Positions 9,660-18,363 of a stretch of DNA of 64,000 nucleotides are shown in pieces. A program made the translations under genes and the position numbers. Positions within the stretch are counted from its first letter, which is position 1; each line of letters opens with the position of its first letter. The DNA comes from Anaerostipes hominis (ex Lee et al. 2021). GTDB taxonomy: Bacteria > Bacillota > Clostridia > Lachnospirales > Lachnospiraceae. The notes beneath the pieces were generated by a model. That model saw nothing but the letters and a program-made list of their open reading frames with translations, searched no databases and was not told the origin of the DNA. Location of the stretch: contig NZ_NQOG01000004.1 of the NCBI RefSeq assembly GCF_002270485.1, positions 62,001 through 126,000 of the forward strand, read 5' to 3'.

Positions 9660-10670
9660 TTATTTTTCCTTTACAATCTGTTCTTTGATCTTTTCATTGA
9701 TTTTTGCCTCTGAAAAAGCAATACACTGTATGATCGCATTCTTCGTCTCTTTTGCCTTGGAACTCCCGTGCATCTTCACGACCAGGCCGTTTAAACCGAG
9801 AAGAGGAGCTCCGCCGTGTTCCGATGCGTCAAAGCGTTTCAGGGTCTTTTTCAGTGACGGTTTTACGAGAAGCCCTCCGATCTTTCCGCGGAGACTCTGC
9901 ATCATTCCGTCTTTTACAATTGACATCAGTGTTGAGGACAGGCCTTCTGACAATTTCAGGATCACATTTCCCACAAAAGCATCACAGACTACTACATCTG
10001 CCTGACCGGAATGAATTTCTCTGGCCTCGATGCTTCCGGTAAAGTTGATCTCCTCACATTCCTTCAAAAGAGGAAATGTTTCTTTTACAAGTGCGTTTCC
10101 CTTTGCCTCTTCCACGCCGACATTTACGATGGCAACTTTCGGATTTTTAACACCTACCACGTCTTCCATATAAATAGAACCCATCTTTGCAAATTCCAGA
10201 AGGTATTCCGGTTTTGCGTCCATGTTGGCGCCGCTGTCGATGATCAGGGAAACCCCTTTTGTAGTCGGCATCAGAGCGGCCAGAGGCGCGCGTTTCACCC
10301 CTTTGATCCTGCCCACCACGAACTGTCCTCCCACGAGAATCGCTCCTGAACTTCCCGCCGATACGAATGCATCTGCAGTCTGGTCTTTTACCATCTTCAT
10401 CCCGACTACCATGGAAGAATCTTTCTTCTTACGAATCGCCTCTACCGGTGATTCATCACAAGAAATTTCTTCTTCTGCATTGATCACTTCGATCTGCTCG
10501 CTCTTATATCGGTATTTCTTTAATTCCTCGTGGATTCTCGGGGATTTTCCGACAAGGTAAACTTTAATATTGCTGTTTTCGTTCACCGCATCCACCGCGC
10601 CTTTTACGATCTCTCCGGGGGCATTGTCCCCTCCCATGGCATCCAGCGCTACTTTAACTATCTTTTCCAT
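9660..10670 (-). CDS. plsX: phosphate acyltransferase PlsX
   Basis: Converts acyl-ACP to acyl-phosphate, the first step of phosphatidic acid synthesis by the PlsX/PlsY route. The N-terminus VKVALDAMGGDNAPGEIVKG is diagnostic, and SAGSSGAILVGG and GANMDAKPEYL follow. The length of 336 residues is normal. AGGAGG precedes the ATG. The acyl carrier protein gene that often follows plsX is missing, so ACP must be encoded elsewhere. Confidence 0.97.
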   Translation of the reverse strand: MEKIVKVALDAMGGDNAPGEIVKGAVDAVNENSNIKVYLVGKSPRIHEELKKYRYKSEQIEVINAEEEISCDESPVEAIRKKKDSSMVVGMKMVKDQTADAFVSAGSSGAILVGGQFVVGRIKGVKRAPLAALMPTTKGVSLIIDSGANMDAKPEYLLEFAKMGSIYMEDVVGVKNPKVAIVNVGVEEAKGNALVKETFPLLKECEEINFTGSIEAREIHSGQADVVVCDAFVGNVILKLSEGLSSTLMSIVKDGMMQSLRGKIGGLLVKPSLKKTLKRFDASEHGGAPLLGLNGLVVKMHGSSKAKETKNAIIQCIAFSEAKINEKIKEQIVKEK

Positions 10671-10779
10671 TTACAACCTCCTTGATACAAAATTACCAGA
10701 TGAAAAGAAATGCCATCCGCTTAAACTCATAAAGTCTAAACGCATGGCAATTCATGACAACATATGCTGCTGTCAACTC

Positions 10780-10959
10780 TTACTGAGCATTTACGATTTC
10801 TCTTTTATTGTAAGATCCGCAGGCTTTGCACACTCTGTGAGGCATCATTAATTCACCGCACTTGCTGCATTTTACTAAAGCTGGTGCAGTCATTTTCCAG
10901 TTAGCTCTACGTTTATCTCTTCTCGCTTTTGAAGATTTATTCTTCGGACAGATTGACAT
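10780..10959 (-). CDS. rpmF: 50S ribosomal protein L32
   Basis: A 59-residue reading frame starting MSICPKNKSSKARRDKRRAN. Two CxxC pairs (C31/C34 and C44/C47) form the zinc ribbon of the zinc-binding type of L32. AAGGAGG lies 8 bases before the ATG. It sits 5 bases after yceD and about 110 bases before plsX, the classical yceD-rpmF-plsX order of bacteria. Confidence 0.96.
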   Translation of the reverse strand: MSICPKNKSSKARRDKRRANWKMTAPALVKCSKCGELMMPHRVCKACGSYNKREIVNAQ

Positions 10960-10964
10960 TGGTA

Positions 10965-11483
10965 TTACACCTCCTTAAAATTCTTAAAAATATCCTGGAT
11001 AGCTGCCATCCGCGGATCTTTAACCGCCCGGTCACAGCCACACTCTTCCTTGTTCAGATTCGTTCCGCACACTGGACAAAGCCCTCTGCAGTCTTCACCG
11101 CATAACACCTTTGTTGGCAGCAGGGGAATCACTTCTTCAAGAATAAGTTTATCCACATTAAGACTGCTTCCATCTACGAAAGACACTTGATCCTTACAAG
11201 TTTCTTCTATGTCATCAAAATCCAATGTCTTTGAGACATTGAGCCTGATCTTTTCCGGAACCTCGGTGAGACACCGGTCACAGGGCATCCCGACTGTGAT
11301 GCTTGTCTGAAATGAGACGGAAACCGTCCTCTTCCCTTCATTTTTTAAAATAACCGGAAAAGAAGGCTTTTCGAGGATCGGATAGCTTTCTCTTTTGAGA
11401 ATAAGCTCCTCCATATCCATGGAACATTCCACCGTCTCTTCATGATCCGGCATTGATAACAATTTTGATAACTGAATCAGCAT
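10965..11483 (-). CDS. yceD: YceD/DUF177 family protein
   Basis: Member of the YceD (DUF177) family that regularly precedes rpmF; in plants a relative is linked to 23S rRNA accumulation. The conserved C-terminal half has CGEDCRGLCPVCGTNLN, four cysteines arranged like a zinc knuckle, and a preceding CDRCL. The start chosen is the ATG at 11483 (MLIQLSKLL), with AGGAG 6-7 bases upstream. The longer reading to 11540 would run through a near-perfect promoter and is rejected. It is the first gene of the long operon running to ilvA. Confidence 0.9.
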   Translation of the reverse strand: MLIQLSKLLSMPDHEETVECSMDMEELILKRESYPILEKPSFPVILKNEGKRTVSVSFQTSITVGMPCDRCLTEVPEKIRLNVSKTLDFDDIEETCKDQVSFVDGSSLNVDKLILEEVIPLLPTKVLCGEDCRGLCPVCGTNLNKEECGCDRAVKDPRMAAIQDIFKNFKEV

Positions 11484-11511
11484 ACTATCTCCTAAAATTT
11501 CATACTTGTCT

Positions 11512-11540
11512 ATTATACAAACGCAATATTTGTTTGTCAA
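11512..11540 (-). promoter_or_regulatory. consensus sigma-A promoter for the yceD-rpmF-plsX-rnc-smc-ftsY-ilvA run
   Basis: TTGACA, 17 bases, TATAAT: both hexamers match the consensus exactly and the spacing is ideal. The predicted start near 11505 is about 22 bases before the yceD ATG. It begins 6 bases beyond the ackA stop with no terminator between, so the operon may also receive read-through from pta-ackA. Confidence 0.85.
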
Positions 11541-11546
11541 GTAATT

Positions 11547-12740
11547 TTATTTTACAAGGGCTACCGTATCCCTTGCGATCATCACTTCCTCGTTGGTCGG
11601 AATACAGAGCACTTTGACCCTGGAATCATCCGTTGAAATGACCGCCGCTTTTCCATGCACATCGTTCTTCTGAGCATCGATCTTTGCACCGATGCAATCC
11701 AGATATTCTCCGATGGCCGCTCTCGTGGCGTCGTCATTTTCTCCCAGTCCCGCTGTGAAGGCGATGGCGTCCACCCCGTTCATAGCCACAGTGTAAGCTC
11801 CGATATATTTTGCCACACGGTAAACATAAGCAGCCATCGCAGCCTCTGCCGCTTTGTTGCCCTCTGCCTTTGCGGCTTTGACATCTCTGAAATCAGAAGA
11901 AATACCGCTGGACATTCCGAGCACTCCGGATTCTTTGTTTAAGATACTGACTACTTCGGACACGGTTTTATTTTCTTTGTTAGCGATAAACTCAAGGATC
12001 GCCGGATCCAGGTCTCCGGAACGTGTACCCATGATCAGCCCTTCAAGCGGTGTCAGCCCCATAGAAGTATCTACAGACTCTCCGCCTTTGACTGCTGTGA
12101 CACTGGCACCGTTTCCTAAATGGCATACGATGATATTGATATCCTTGATGTCTTTTCCGAGCATTTTGGCAGCCTCACGGGAAACAAACTGATGAGAAGT
12201 CCCGTGGAATCCATAGCGGCGGATTCCGTCTTCATCATAGTACTTTCTCGGGATTCCATAGAGAAATGCTTTTTCCGGCATCGTCTGATGGAATGCGGTA
12301 TCAAAAACTGCCACCATCGGCTTATTCTTCATGAGTTCCCGGCAGGCCTCAATTCCGATCAGAGCCGCAGGGTTATGGAGCGGTGCAAATACGTTGCACT
12401 CCTCGATCTCTTTTAACACATCCTCTGTGATAATGCAGGATTTCGTAAACTTTTCTCCGCCGTGTACGACTCTGTGTCCCACGGCACTGATCTCGTCCAA
12501 AGATGCGATCACACCGTTTTCTTTGTCTGTAAGCTGCTCAAGCACAATGCCGATGGCCGTCTTGTGGTCCGGCATAGCCGGAGTAGTCTTGATCTTGTCT
12601 TTTCCGGCAGGCTCATGCGTCAGGGCTCCGTCAATCCCGATCCTCTCACAGAGACCTTTTGCCAGTACGTCTTCTGTGTCTGAATCGATCAACTGGTATT
12701 TGAGGGAGGAACTTCCGCAATTAATAACTAAAACTTTCAT
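11547..12740 (-). CDS. ackA: acetate kinase
   Basis: Converts acetyl phosphate and ADP to acetate and ATP, the energy-yielding end step of mixed-acid fermentation. The N-terminus VLVINCGSSSLKYQLID is the acetokinase signature. GHRVVHGGEKFT, VFDTAFHQTMP and RYGFHGTSHQFVS follow. The start chosen is the ATG at 12740, because GGAG then lies 7 bases upstream; an ATG two codons earlier is too close to it. The 397 residues fit the family. It is downstream of pta by 34 bases in one operon. Confidence 0.97.
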   Translation of the reverse strand: MKVLVINCGSSSLKYQLIDSDTEDVLAKGLCERIGIDGALTHEPAGKDKIKTTPAMPDHKTAIGIVLEQLTDKENGVIASLDEISAVGHRVVHGGEKFTKSCIITEDVLKEIEECNVFAPLHNPAALIGIEACRELMKNKPMVAVFDTAFHQTMPEKAFLYGIPRKYYDEDGIRRYGFHGTSHQFVSREAAKMLGKDIKDINIIVCHLGNGASVTAVKGGESVDTSMGLTPLEGLIMGTRSGDLDPAILEFIANKENKTVSEVVSILNKESGVLGMSSGISSDFRDVKAAKAEGNKAAEAAMAAYVYRVAKYIGAYTVAMNGVDAIAFTAGLGENDDATRAAIGEYLDCIGAKIDAQKNDVHGKAAVISTDDSRVKVLCIPTNEEVMIARDTVALVK

Positions 12741-12774
12741 CTTCATTCTCCTATATATTCTAATCTTTTAATCT

Positions 12775-13779
12775 CTAATTGTTCTCCGTAAGCTGCGCCT
12801 GCACTGCTGTAATCGCCACAACTCCGACGATATCCTCCGCCTTGCATCCACGGGACAAGTCATTGACAGGCTTTGCAATCCCCTGGGTAACCGGGCCGTA
12901 GGCTTCCGCTTTTGCCAGCCTCTGGACTAATTTGTATCCGATATTTCCTGCATCCAGGTCCGGGAAGACGAGCACATTGGCTTTTCCTGCCACTTCGCTT
13001 CTCGGAGCCTTTGATGCAGCCACCTCAGGAACAATCGCCGCATCCAGCTGCAGTTCTCCGCAGATCAGTGTATCCGGATAATCTCTCTTTGCGATCGCTG
13101 TTGCTTCCACAACCTTTGTCACATCGTCGTGCTTTGCACTTCCCACTGTGGAATGGGAAAGCATGGCAACCCTCGGTTCTTCTCCAACCAGCTGTTTAAA
13201 CGTCTGCGCAGAGCTTCCGGCAATGGCTGCCAGCTGTTCTGAATTCGGATTCTGATTCAATCCACAGTCTGCGAATACGAAAGTGCCGTTGGCGCCGAGT
13301 TCACAGTCCGGCACTACCATCAGGAAGAAGGCAGAAACGATCCTTGTCCCCGGAGCCGTCTTGACAACCTGAAGGGCAGACCGCAGAACGTTGGCGGATG
13401 AGTTTACCGCCCCCGCAACCATACCGTCCGCATCTCCGGCACGCACCATCGTAGCTCCGAAAAACAGCGGGTTGGAAAGCAGGATTTCTTTTGCGTCTTC
13501 CGGAAGCAGTCCCTTGCTCTTTCTGGCTTCGCACAAAGATTCGATGTATGTATTGAGTCTTTCGCAGTTATTTGGATCTACAAAATAGGCCTTGGATAGA
13601 TCTAATCCCTCTGCGCGGCTTAAAATCTCCTCCTCGTTTCCCACAAGAATAATGTCAGCTATCCCTTCTCTCAGCACTGTGTCTGCCGCCTCGAGAGTAC
13701 GGGGATCTCCGGTCTCAGGCAAAACAATCTTTTTTTTCTCACTCTTAGCTCGTACTTTAATCACATCAATAAAACTCAT
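12775..13779 (-). CDS. pta: phosphate acetyltransferase
   Basis: Interconverts acetyl-CoA plus phosphate with acetyl phosphate plus CoA. This is the short form (334 residues, catalytic domain only) without the regulatory N-terminal domains of E. coli Pta. Motifs include KIVLPETGDPRTLEAADTV near the start and VFPDLDAGNIGYKLVQRL near the end. GGAAGGAG lies upstream of the ATG. It pairs with ackA directly downstream. Confidence 0.97.
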   Translation of the reverse strand: MSFIDVIKVRAKSEKKKIVLPETGDPRTLEAADTVLREGIADIILVGNEEEILSRAEGLDLSKAYFVDPNNCERLNTYIESLCEARKSKGLLPEDAKEILLSNPLFFGATMVRAGDADGMVAGAVNSSANVLRSALQVVKTAPGTRIVSAFFLMVVPDCELGANGTFVFADCGLNQNPNSEQLAAIAGSSAQTFKQLVGEEPRVAMLSHSTVGSAKHDDVTKVVEATAIAKRDYPDTLICGELQLDAAIVPEVAASKAPRSEVAGKANVLVFPDLDAGNIGYKLVQRLAKAEAYGPVTQGIAKPVNDLSRGCKAEDIVGVVAITAVQAQLTENN

Positions 13780-13827
13780 TACGTTGCTCCTTCCAACTTT
13801 CTACAAAGATGAATTCTTCTCATGGAA

Positions 13828-13856
13828 ATTATACAATATTCGTTTGTTGTATACAA
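13828..13856 (-). promoter_or_regulatory. sigma-A promoter for pta-ackA
   Basis: TTGTAT, 17 bases, TATAAT reading leftward, with a predicted start near 13821 about 40 bases before the pta ATG. A partly repeated ACAATATTCGTTTGTTGTAT element overlaps the spacer and could be a regulator site. Confidence 0.6.
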
Positions 13857-13967
13857 TATGCCTTGTTGTACTTTTCCTAGTACATCTCATCTCATAATGT
13901 TTTCATTTTACTATCTTTTATTTTTAATAGCAAGTTTCAGCCTTTTATTTCCTCTTTTTTGTGCAAT

Positions 13968-13996
13968 TTTACCTTTTTTGAGTTCTTTGTTATAAT
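13968..13996 (+). promoter_or_regulatory. sigma-A promoter for tmcAL
   Basis: TTTACC, 17 bases, TATAAT, giving a start near 14003 and a short leader with AAGGAG before the ATG at 14024. It faces away from the pta promoter about 110 bases to the left. Confidence 0.6.
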
Positions 13997-14023
13997 GATT
14001 TCACAAAAGAAAGGAGAGCAGCA

Positions 14024-15238
14024 ATGAAAACTGCGGCAATTATCTGTGAGTATAACCCATTTCACAACGGACATCTTTATCATATCGAAGAGACAAAGCG
14101 CATCTTAGGCGCTGATTATATCATTGCACTGATGAGCGGAAATTATGTACAGCGCGGCGCCCCGGCCGTCATCGAAAAAAAAACAAGGGCCAGAATGGCA
14201 CTCATGAACGGAGCCGACCTGGCGCTGGAGCTGCCGCTCTGGTTTTCCTCCGGCAGCGCCCCGTATTTTGCAGACGGCAGTGTCGCCCTCCTGGAAGGCC
14301 TTGGTGTGGTAGACATTCTCTCTTTCGGGAGTGAATGCGGATCTCTGAGCCTTCTGATCTCCCTCGGAAGCCTTCTTGCAGACAGAGAGGAGGATCTCAC
14401 TGAGCAGATCAGAAAATTTTTAAAGACCGGCATTTCCTATCCCAAAGCGAGGGAAAAAGCGATTCTCTCACTTGGCTGTTCCAAGAGTGACGCCGATATC
14501 CTCAGAGAGCCAAACAACCTTCTGGGGCTCGAATATATCATGGCGCTGAAACGCAGAAACAGCAGCATCCGTCCATTCTGTATCCCAAGGAAACAGAGCA
14601 GCCACCGGAGTCTTGACCTGACCGGCAGCATCAGCTCTGCCTCCGCCATCCGGTCACAGCTGGCTGTTTTTGACGGCCTTAACAAGTGTCTGGAAAGCAT
14701 GCCGGAAAATCTGCACCCGATCCTCCGTGAGGATTACCGGCGCCGGTTTCCCATCCTGCTGGATGATTTTTCCAATCTGCTGTCCTATAAACTCTGCATG
14801 GAAGATTCCTTTGAGGACTATTGGGACGTCTCAAAGGATCTGAGTGACCGTCTGATCAGTATGACCGTTCCGGGCCAGCCCTTTTCCTGCCAGATCGAAG
14901 CCGTCAAAAACAAAAGCCTGACCTGGAGCCGTATAAGCAGAGGTCTCCTGCACATCCTCCTCGGCATGAAGCAGGAAATAAAGGACAGCTATACCCGCTC
15001 AGAACAGCCCCTGTATTTTCAGATCCTTGGCTTTAAAAAAGAGGCTTCCTCTCTGATCCGGGAAATCAAAAAGAAAAAAACCTGGCCGATGGTCCGACAT
15101 TTAAGACCGCTTCACGATCCGCTTACGAAGGTCCAGGAACAGATGCTTCAAACAGAGAGAAAAGCGGATGCCCTCTACCAGATGATGCTTCGGGCAAAAT
15201 TTAAGACTCAGGTAAAAGAAGAACAAATCATAATATAA
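14024..15238 (+). CDS. tmcAL: tRNA(Met) cytidine acetate ligase
   Basis: Member of the TmcAL (formerly YlbM) family, which makes N4-acetylcytidine at the wobble base of elongator tRNA(Met) using acetate and ATP through an acetyl-adenylate. The N-terminus AAIICEYNPFHNGHL carries the HxGH-type nucleotidyltransferase motif, followed by MSGNYVQRGAPAVIEK and GADLALELP. The length of 404 residues matches the family. It diverges from pta-ackA, whose product acetate is its substrate. It is probably co-transcribed with the ylbJ-like gene 40 bases downstream. Confidence 0.93.
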   Translation: MKTAAIICEYNPFHNGHLYHIEETKRILGADYIIALMSGNYVQRGAPAVIEKKTRARMALMNGADLALELPLWFSSGSAPYFADGSVALLEGLGVVDILSFGSECGSLSLLISLGSLLADREEDLTEQIRKFLKTGISYPKAREKAILSLGCSKSDADILREPNNLLGLEYIMALKRRNSSIRPFCIPRKQSSHRSLDLTGSISSASAIRSQLAVFDGLNKCLESMPENLHPILREDYRRRFPILLDDFSNLLSYKLCMEDSFEDYWDVSKDLSDRLISMTVPGQPFSCQIEAVKNKSLTWSRISRGLLHILLGMKQEIKDSYTRSEQPLYFQILGFKKEASSLIREIKKKKTWPMVRHLRPLHDPLTKVQEQMLQTERKADALYQMMLRAKFKTQVKEEQIII

Positions 15239-15278
15239 CCGTCCGTCTCATAGGCTTAAGAGGACAGGGGGTTTTTCT

Positions 15279-16187
15279 ATGGGTAAATACTTTTATCAGT
15301 TTTGTTTGATTTTAACTGCGTTCCTTCTATTTTTATTTCCGGAACAGTGCGTAGCAGGTGCCAAAAACGGCCTGCTGCTCTGGTCCGGAACCATCGTACC
15401 CACGCTCCTGCCATTTTTTCTTCTGACAAACCTTATGATGAAATACCAGACAGTCCACTATATTTCCTATCTGTTTTATCCTCTGTTTAAAATATTTCCA
15501 TGGCTGAACAAAGACCTGGCCTATACGATTCTGATTGGCTTCTTGTGCGGCTATCCTCTGGGCGGCAAGATCATCAACGATCTGGTGCTTTCTGGTTCCT
15601 ACACAAAAAAAGAAGGGGAATCCCTTCTTGTGCTCTGCAACAATGTAAGCCCGATGTTTTCGATCGGCTTTACGCTGACCCTGATCTTAAAAGGGACCCT
15701 TAATGTACCCCTTTATTTTTTCTGCCTTTATACGCCCAATCTCCTGTACTTTATCTTCATCCTCTGGAAATTCAGAGGTACAGGATTTTTACACGTGCAT
15801 CAGAAACACCCGAGGACTGCGGCGATCAAATCCTTTGACGAGATTATTTTTGACAGTTTGAAGACGATTTTTACCATCGGTATTTTTATCATGGTATTCT
15901 CCATCGTATCTTCTCTTCTCCAAAGCGGCATGCTTCCCTCCTATGTCACGGCACCGGTAATCGGAATGCTCGAGATCACAACAGGGATCTCTCATATAAG
16001 TTTTCTGACCCTGGGCTTCAGACAAAAAGCAGCCGCAATCCTTGCCGTCAGCTCTTTCGGCGGCCTGTGCAGCCTGGCACAGGTCAAGAGCGTCTGCCAA
16101 AAATCACAGCTGTCTATGAAAAGCTATCTAATTTTTAAGATGCTCTTTGCCTGCATAAGCAGCGGAATGCTACTCCTCTTCCTGTGA
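15279..16187 (+). CDS. ylbJ: YlbJ-like sporulation integral membrane protein
   Basis: Polytopic membrane protein with about 7-8 hydrophobic segments, resembling YlbJ, a sporulation protein with nucleoside-recognition (GATE) domains. The family features WSGTIVPTLLPFFLLTNLM and GFLCGYPLGGKIINDLVLSG are visible. It is shorter (302 residues) than B. subtilis YlbJ (about 400). AGGGGG lies before the ATG. A tmcAL-ylbJ neighbourhood also occurs in B. subtilis (ylbM near ylbJ), which supports the call. Its last 18 bases overlap convergently with the end of the next gene. Confidence 0.8.
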   Translation: MGKYFYQFCLILTAFLLFLFPEQCVAGAKNGLLLWSGTIVPTLLPFFLLTNLMMKYQTVHYISYLFYPLFKIFPWLNKDLAYTILIGFLCGYPLGGKIINDLVLSGSYTKKEGESLLVLCNNVSPMFSIGFTLTLILKGTLNVPLYFFCLYTPNLLYFIFILWKFRGTGFLHVHQKHPRTAAIKSFDEIIFDSLKTIFTIGIFIMVFSIVSSLLQSGMLPSYVTAPVIGMLEITTGISHISFLTLGFRQKAAAILAVSSFGGLCSLAQVKSVCQKSQLSMKSYLIFKMLFACISSGMLLLFL

Positions 16188-16775
16188 CACGAAATCTTCG
16201 GCGGTTCTCGCCTTTGTCCGGGAAGCCCCGTCAAGCTGCTGCCGGATTTCCTCGTAGTTGGTGCTGATCGACTCTATATCGCTGTCTAAGGTAGATAAAA
16301 GCTGTTCAAAAAGGCTCTGCTGACCCTCTTTTACTTTTGTTATGTAGTCCTGGACATCTTCCATAATATCGCAGGTGTACTGCAATGCGCCGTATCTCAC
16401 CTGATCAGCCTCTTCATTAGCATTATGAATGACATCATTTGCGTGGTTTAAAGCAGCCTCTTCAATCTCTTTCGCACGCATTTTTGCCATCTCTACGATC
16501 TCATTTTCATCAATCAGCTCTCCGGCTTCTCTGGCCGCCTGGTCTACGATATTCTGGGCCTTGATCCTGGCATCTTCCAAGATGGCATCTTTGTTCATCA
16601 TGACCTTGCGGCTGCGCTCCACCTCACCCGGAATCTGTTTTCTCAGCTCCTCGATGACCGTGATCAGCACATCCCTGTCAATGACAACTTTGCCCGGATT
16701 AAACCTTGCCGGCTTGGCCTCATCGATCAAAATTTCAATATCATCGATCATTTCATGCAAATATTTCTCACTCAT
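16170..16775 (-). CDS. coiled-coil protein of unknown function, DivIVA/V-ATPase-H-like
   Basis: A 201-residue, highly charged, almost entirely helical protein starting [20 protein letters not shown]. It has no signal peptide or membrane segment. Long runs with few Gly or Pro (about residues 60-175) indicate a coiled coil. Similar clostridial proteins are often annotated loosely as ATPases or V-ATPase subunit H, but no nucleotide-binding motif is present, so that label should not be trusted. Its ATG overlaps the coaD stop (ATGA), which implies translational coupling. A role as a cytoskeletal or division scaffold is only a guess. Confidence 0.75.
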   Translation of the reverse strand: MSEKYLHEMIDDIEILIDEAKPARFNPGKVVIDRDVLITVIEELRKQIPGEVERSRKVMMNKDAILEDARIKAQNIVDQAAREAGELIDENEIVEMAKMRAKEIEEAALNHANDVIHNANEEADQVRYGALQYTCDIMEDVQDYITKVKEGQQSLFEQLLSTLDSDIESISTNYEEIRQQLDGASRTKARTAEDFVSQEEE

Positions 16776-17269
16776 GCTTCTCCCTCTATTCTTTCTCTAA
16801 ATTTTTGCTTCAGCTTCTGTTCCACATACGGAGGCACCAGTTCACTGACATCTCCGTGATAGGATGCGATCTCCCTCACGATTGTAGAGCTCAAGTATGC
16901 ATATTCCGTACTTGTAGTAAAAAACATCGTATCCAGATTAGAGTCCAGCTTATTATTGATCTGGGCGATCTGCAGTTCATACTCGAAATCTGTGACGGCG
17001 CGGAGCCCGCGGACCGTAATATCCGCGTTGTTTTCCCTTGCAAAGTCCACCAGCAGACCGGAAAAAGATTTCACCTCAACATTCTCCATATCCTTTGTGG
17101 CTTCCATGAGAAATTCCACTCTTTCTTCCATCGAAAATAACGGATTTTTTTCACTGTTCAGCAAAATCCCTATGACCAGTTTATCAAAAACTCTGATAGA
17201 ACGTTTAATAATATCCAAATGCCCATAAGTTACCGGGTCAAAGCTTCCCGGATACACTGCGATGCTCAT
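16772..17269 (-). CDS. coaD: pantetheine-phosphate adenylyltransferase
   Basis: Penultimate enzyme of CoA synthesis: ATP plus 4'-phosphopantetheine to dephospho-CoA. Motifs: [18 protein letters not shown] (the (T/H)xGH nucleotidyltransferase box), [16 protein letters not shown], and [11 protein letters not shown] (the ISSTxVR-type box). The length of 165 residues is normal. It follows rsmD by 3 bases, the widespread rsmD-coaD pair. Confidence 0.97.
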   Translation of the reverse strand: MSIAVYPGSFDPVTYGHLDIIKRSIRVFDKLVIGILLNSEKNPLFSMEERVEFLMEATKDMENVEVKSFSGLLVDFARENNADITVRGLRAVTDFEYELQIAQINNKLDSNLDTMFFTTSTEYAYLSSTIVREIASYHGDVSELVPPYVEQKLKQKFRERIEGEA

Positions 17270-17272
17270 TTC

Positions 17273-17836
17273 TCAGCCCTCCTGCACTTTTTGCAAAAAA
17301 GTATGCTTATTAGTTTTATATTCCTTTATCTTTAGAACCTTGAGATACTCAAACATCTCATCTTGAATCTCTGTCTGTAAGCTGGATTCCGCAATGACCA
17401 GGGCGTTCTCCTTCAAGAGCTCCGAATGATCCAGCTCGTTAAGCACTGCATTCTCCATTCCTCTGTCATAAGGAGGGTCCATAAAAATATAGTCAAATTT
17501 CCGGCCCTCTGATCCAAGCTTCCTCAATGCACTTATGACATCTGTCACGAGGATCTGCGCTTCATCTGCAAGCTTCGTATGTACCAGGTTGTCCTGAATG
17601 CAGGAAGCCGCCTTTTTATTATTTTCCACAAAAACAGCATGCTTACAGCCCCTGCTCAGAGCCTCTATCCCAATGGCTCCGCTGCCCGCAAACAAGTCCA
17701 GAAAATCTTTTCCTGCAAGTTCATGCTGGATCATATTAAACAATGTTTCCTTAATGCGGTCCTGTGTCGGTCTCGTATCCATGCCTTCCACTGTTTTAAG
17801 CCTTAAACTTCTGGCTTTTCCTGAAATCACTCGCAT
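17273..17836 (-). CDS. rsmD: 16S rRNA (guanine(966)-N2)-methyltransferase
   Basis: SAM-dependent methyltransferase acting on 16S rRNA. The N-terminus MRVISGKARSLRL and RPTQDRIKETLFNM are family hallmarks. The SAM loop is DLFAGSGAIGIEA (47-59) and the catalytic motif DPPY is at 120-123. The length of 187 residues is usual. GGAAG precedes the ATG. It is the first gene of rsmD-coaD-coiled-coil. Confidence 0.95.
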   Translation of the reverse strand: MRVISGKARSLRLKTVEGMDTRPTQDRIKETLFNMIQHELAGKDFLDLFAGSGAIGIEALSRGCKHAVFVENNKKAASCIQDNLVHTKLADEAQILVTDVISALRKLGSEGRKFDYIFMDPPYDRGMENAVLNELDHSELLKENALVIAESSLQTEIQDEMFEYLKVLKIKEYKTNKHTFLQKVQEG

Positions 17837-17868
17837 TTTTTTATCTTCCTTTGTTTTTTCTCCCTACT

Positions 17869-17896
17869 ATTGTATTATATTCAGATAATTTGTCAA
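17869..17896 (-). promoter_or_regulatory. sigma-A promoter for rsmD-coaD
   Basis: TTGACA, 16 bases, TACAAT leftward, about 33 bases before the rsmD ATG. A second -10-like TATAAT overlaps at poor spacing. Confidence 0.5.
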
Positions 17897-17926
17897 CTAA
17901 ATAACAAAGAAATTCCTGCACCATGC

Positions 17927-17970
17927 AAAAGGAGCAGTCAGAACTGACGCTCTGATTGCTCCTCTTTTTT
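17927..17970. terminator. hairpin terminator after the SASP gene
   Basis: GGAGCAGTCAGA and TCTGATTGCTCC (17931-17962) form a 12-bp stem with one G-T pair and an 8-base loop. A T run follows on each strand, four in the leftward direction and six rightward. It would end the SASP transcript; no rightward gene uses it here. Confidence 0.75.
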
Positions 17971-18025
17971 CTTTCGTTCTCTCATCAAAATTACGAGTAA
18001 AAACTGATTCGTTTGAATCCGTTAA

Positions 18026-18250
18026 CTAACGGCCAGACATTTCCTCTTCCTGTCTGCGGATCATTTTACGAACCATTTCTCCTCCAACAGAACCTGCCTG
18101 AGCAGTTGTTAAATGTCCGTTGTATCCTTCTTTTAAGTCTACACCGATTTCATTAGCAACCTCGAATTTGAATCTGTCCAGTGCTTCCCTAGCCTCTGGA
18201 ACTTCCACTCTGTTGTTTCCTTTGCTGTTTGCTGAAGTACGTTCTTCCAT
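18026..18250 (-). CDS. small acid-soluble spore protein, alpha/beta type
   Basis: A 74-residue DNA-binding spore protein that coats and protects forespore DNA and is degraded by the GPR protease at germination. The typical body is present: EALDRFKFEVANEIGVDL, then YNGHLTTAQAGSVGGEMV and RKMIRRQEEE. GGAGG lies before the ATG. A sigma-G-like promoter is upstream and a hairpin terminator downstream, so it is a single-gene unit expressed in the forespore. This is the clearest evidence in the window that the organism forms endospores. Confidence 0.95.
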   Translation of the reverse strand: MEERTSANSKGNNRVEVPEAREALDRFKFEVANEIGVDLKEGYNGHLTTAQAGSVGGEMVRKMIRRQEEEMSGR

Positions 18251-18293
18251 TTTGAAAGACCTCCGTTTCTTTTGTTGTTTTTTGTTACGAAGA

Positions 18294-18322
18294 TAGTATG
18301 TTTAATAATACAAAAGATACAC
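18294..18322 (-). promoter_or_regulatory. sigma-G-like promoter for the SASP gene
   Basis: The -10 box CATACTA matches the forespore sigma-G consensus. With a 17-base spacer the -35 is GTGTA, a weaker match. The distance to the SASP ATG is about 45 bases. Use of sigma-G fits known regulation of SASP genes. Confidence 0.5.
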
Positions 18323-18363
18323 TGAGAGTTTTTACATGGAATAACATTTTTTTCTTTGGAAGT

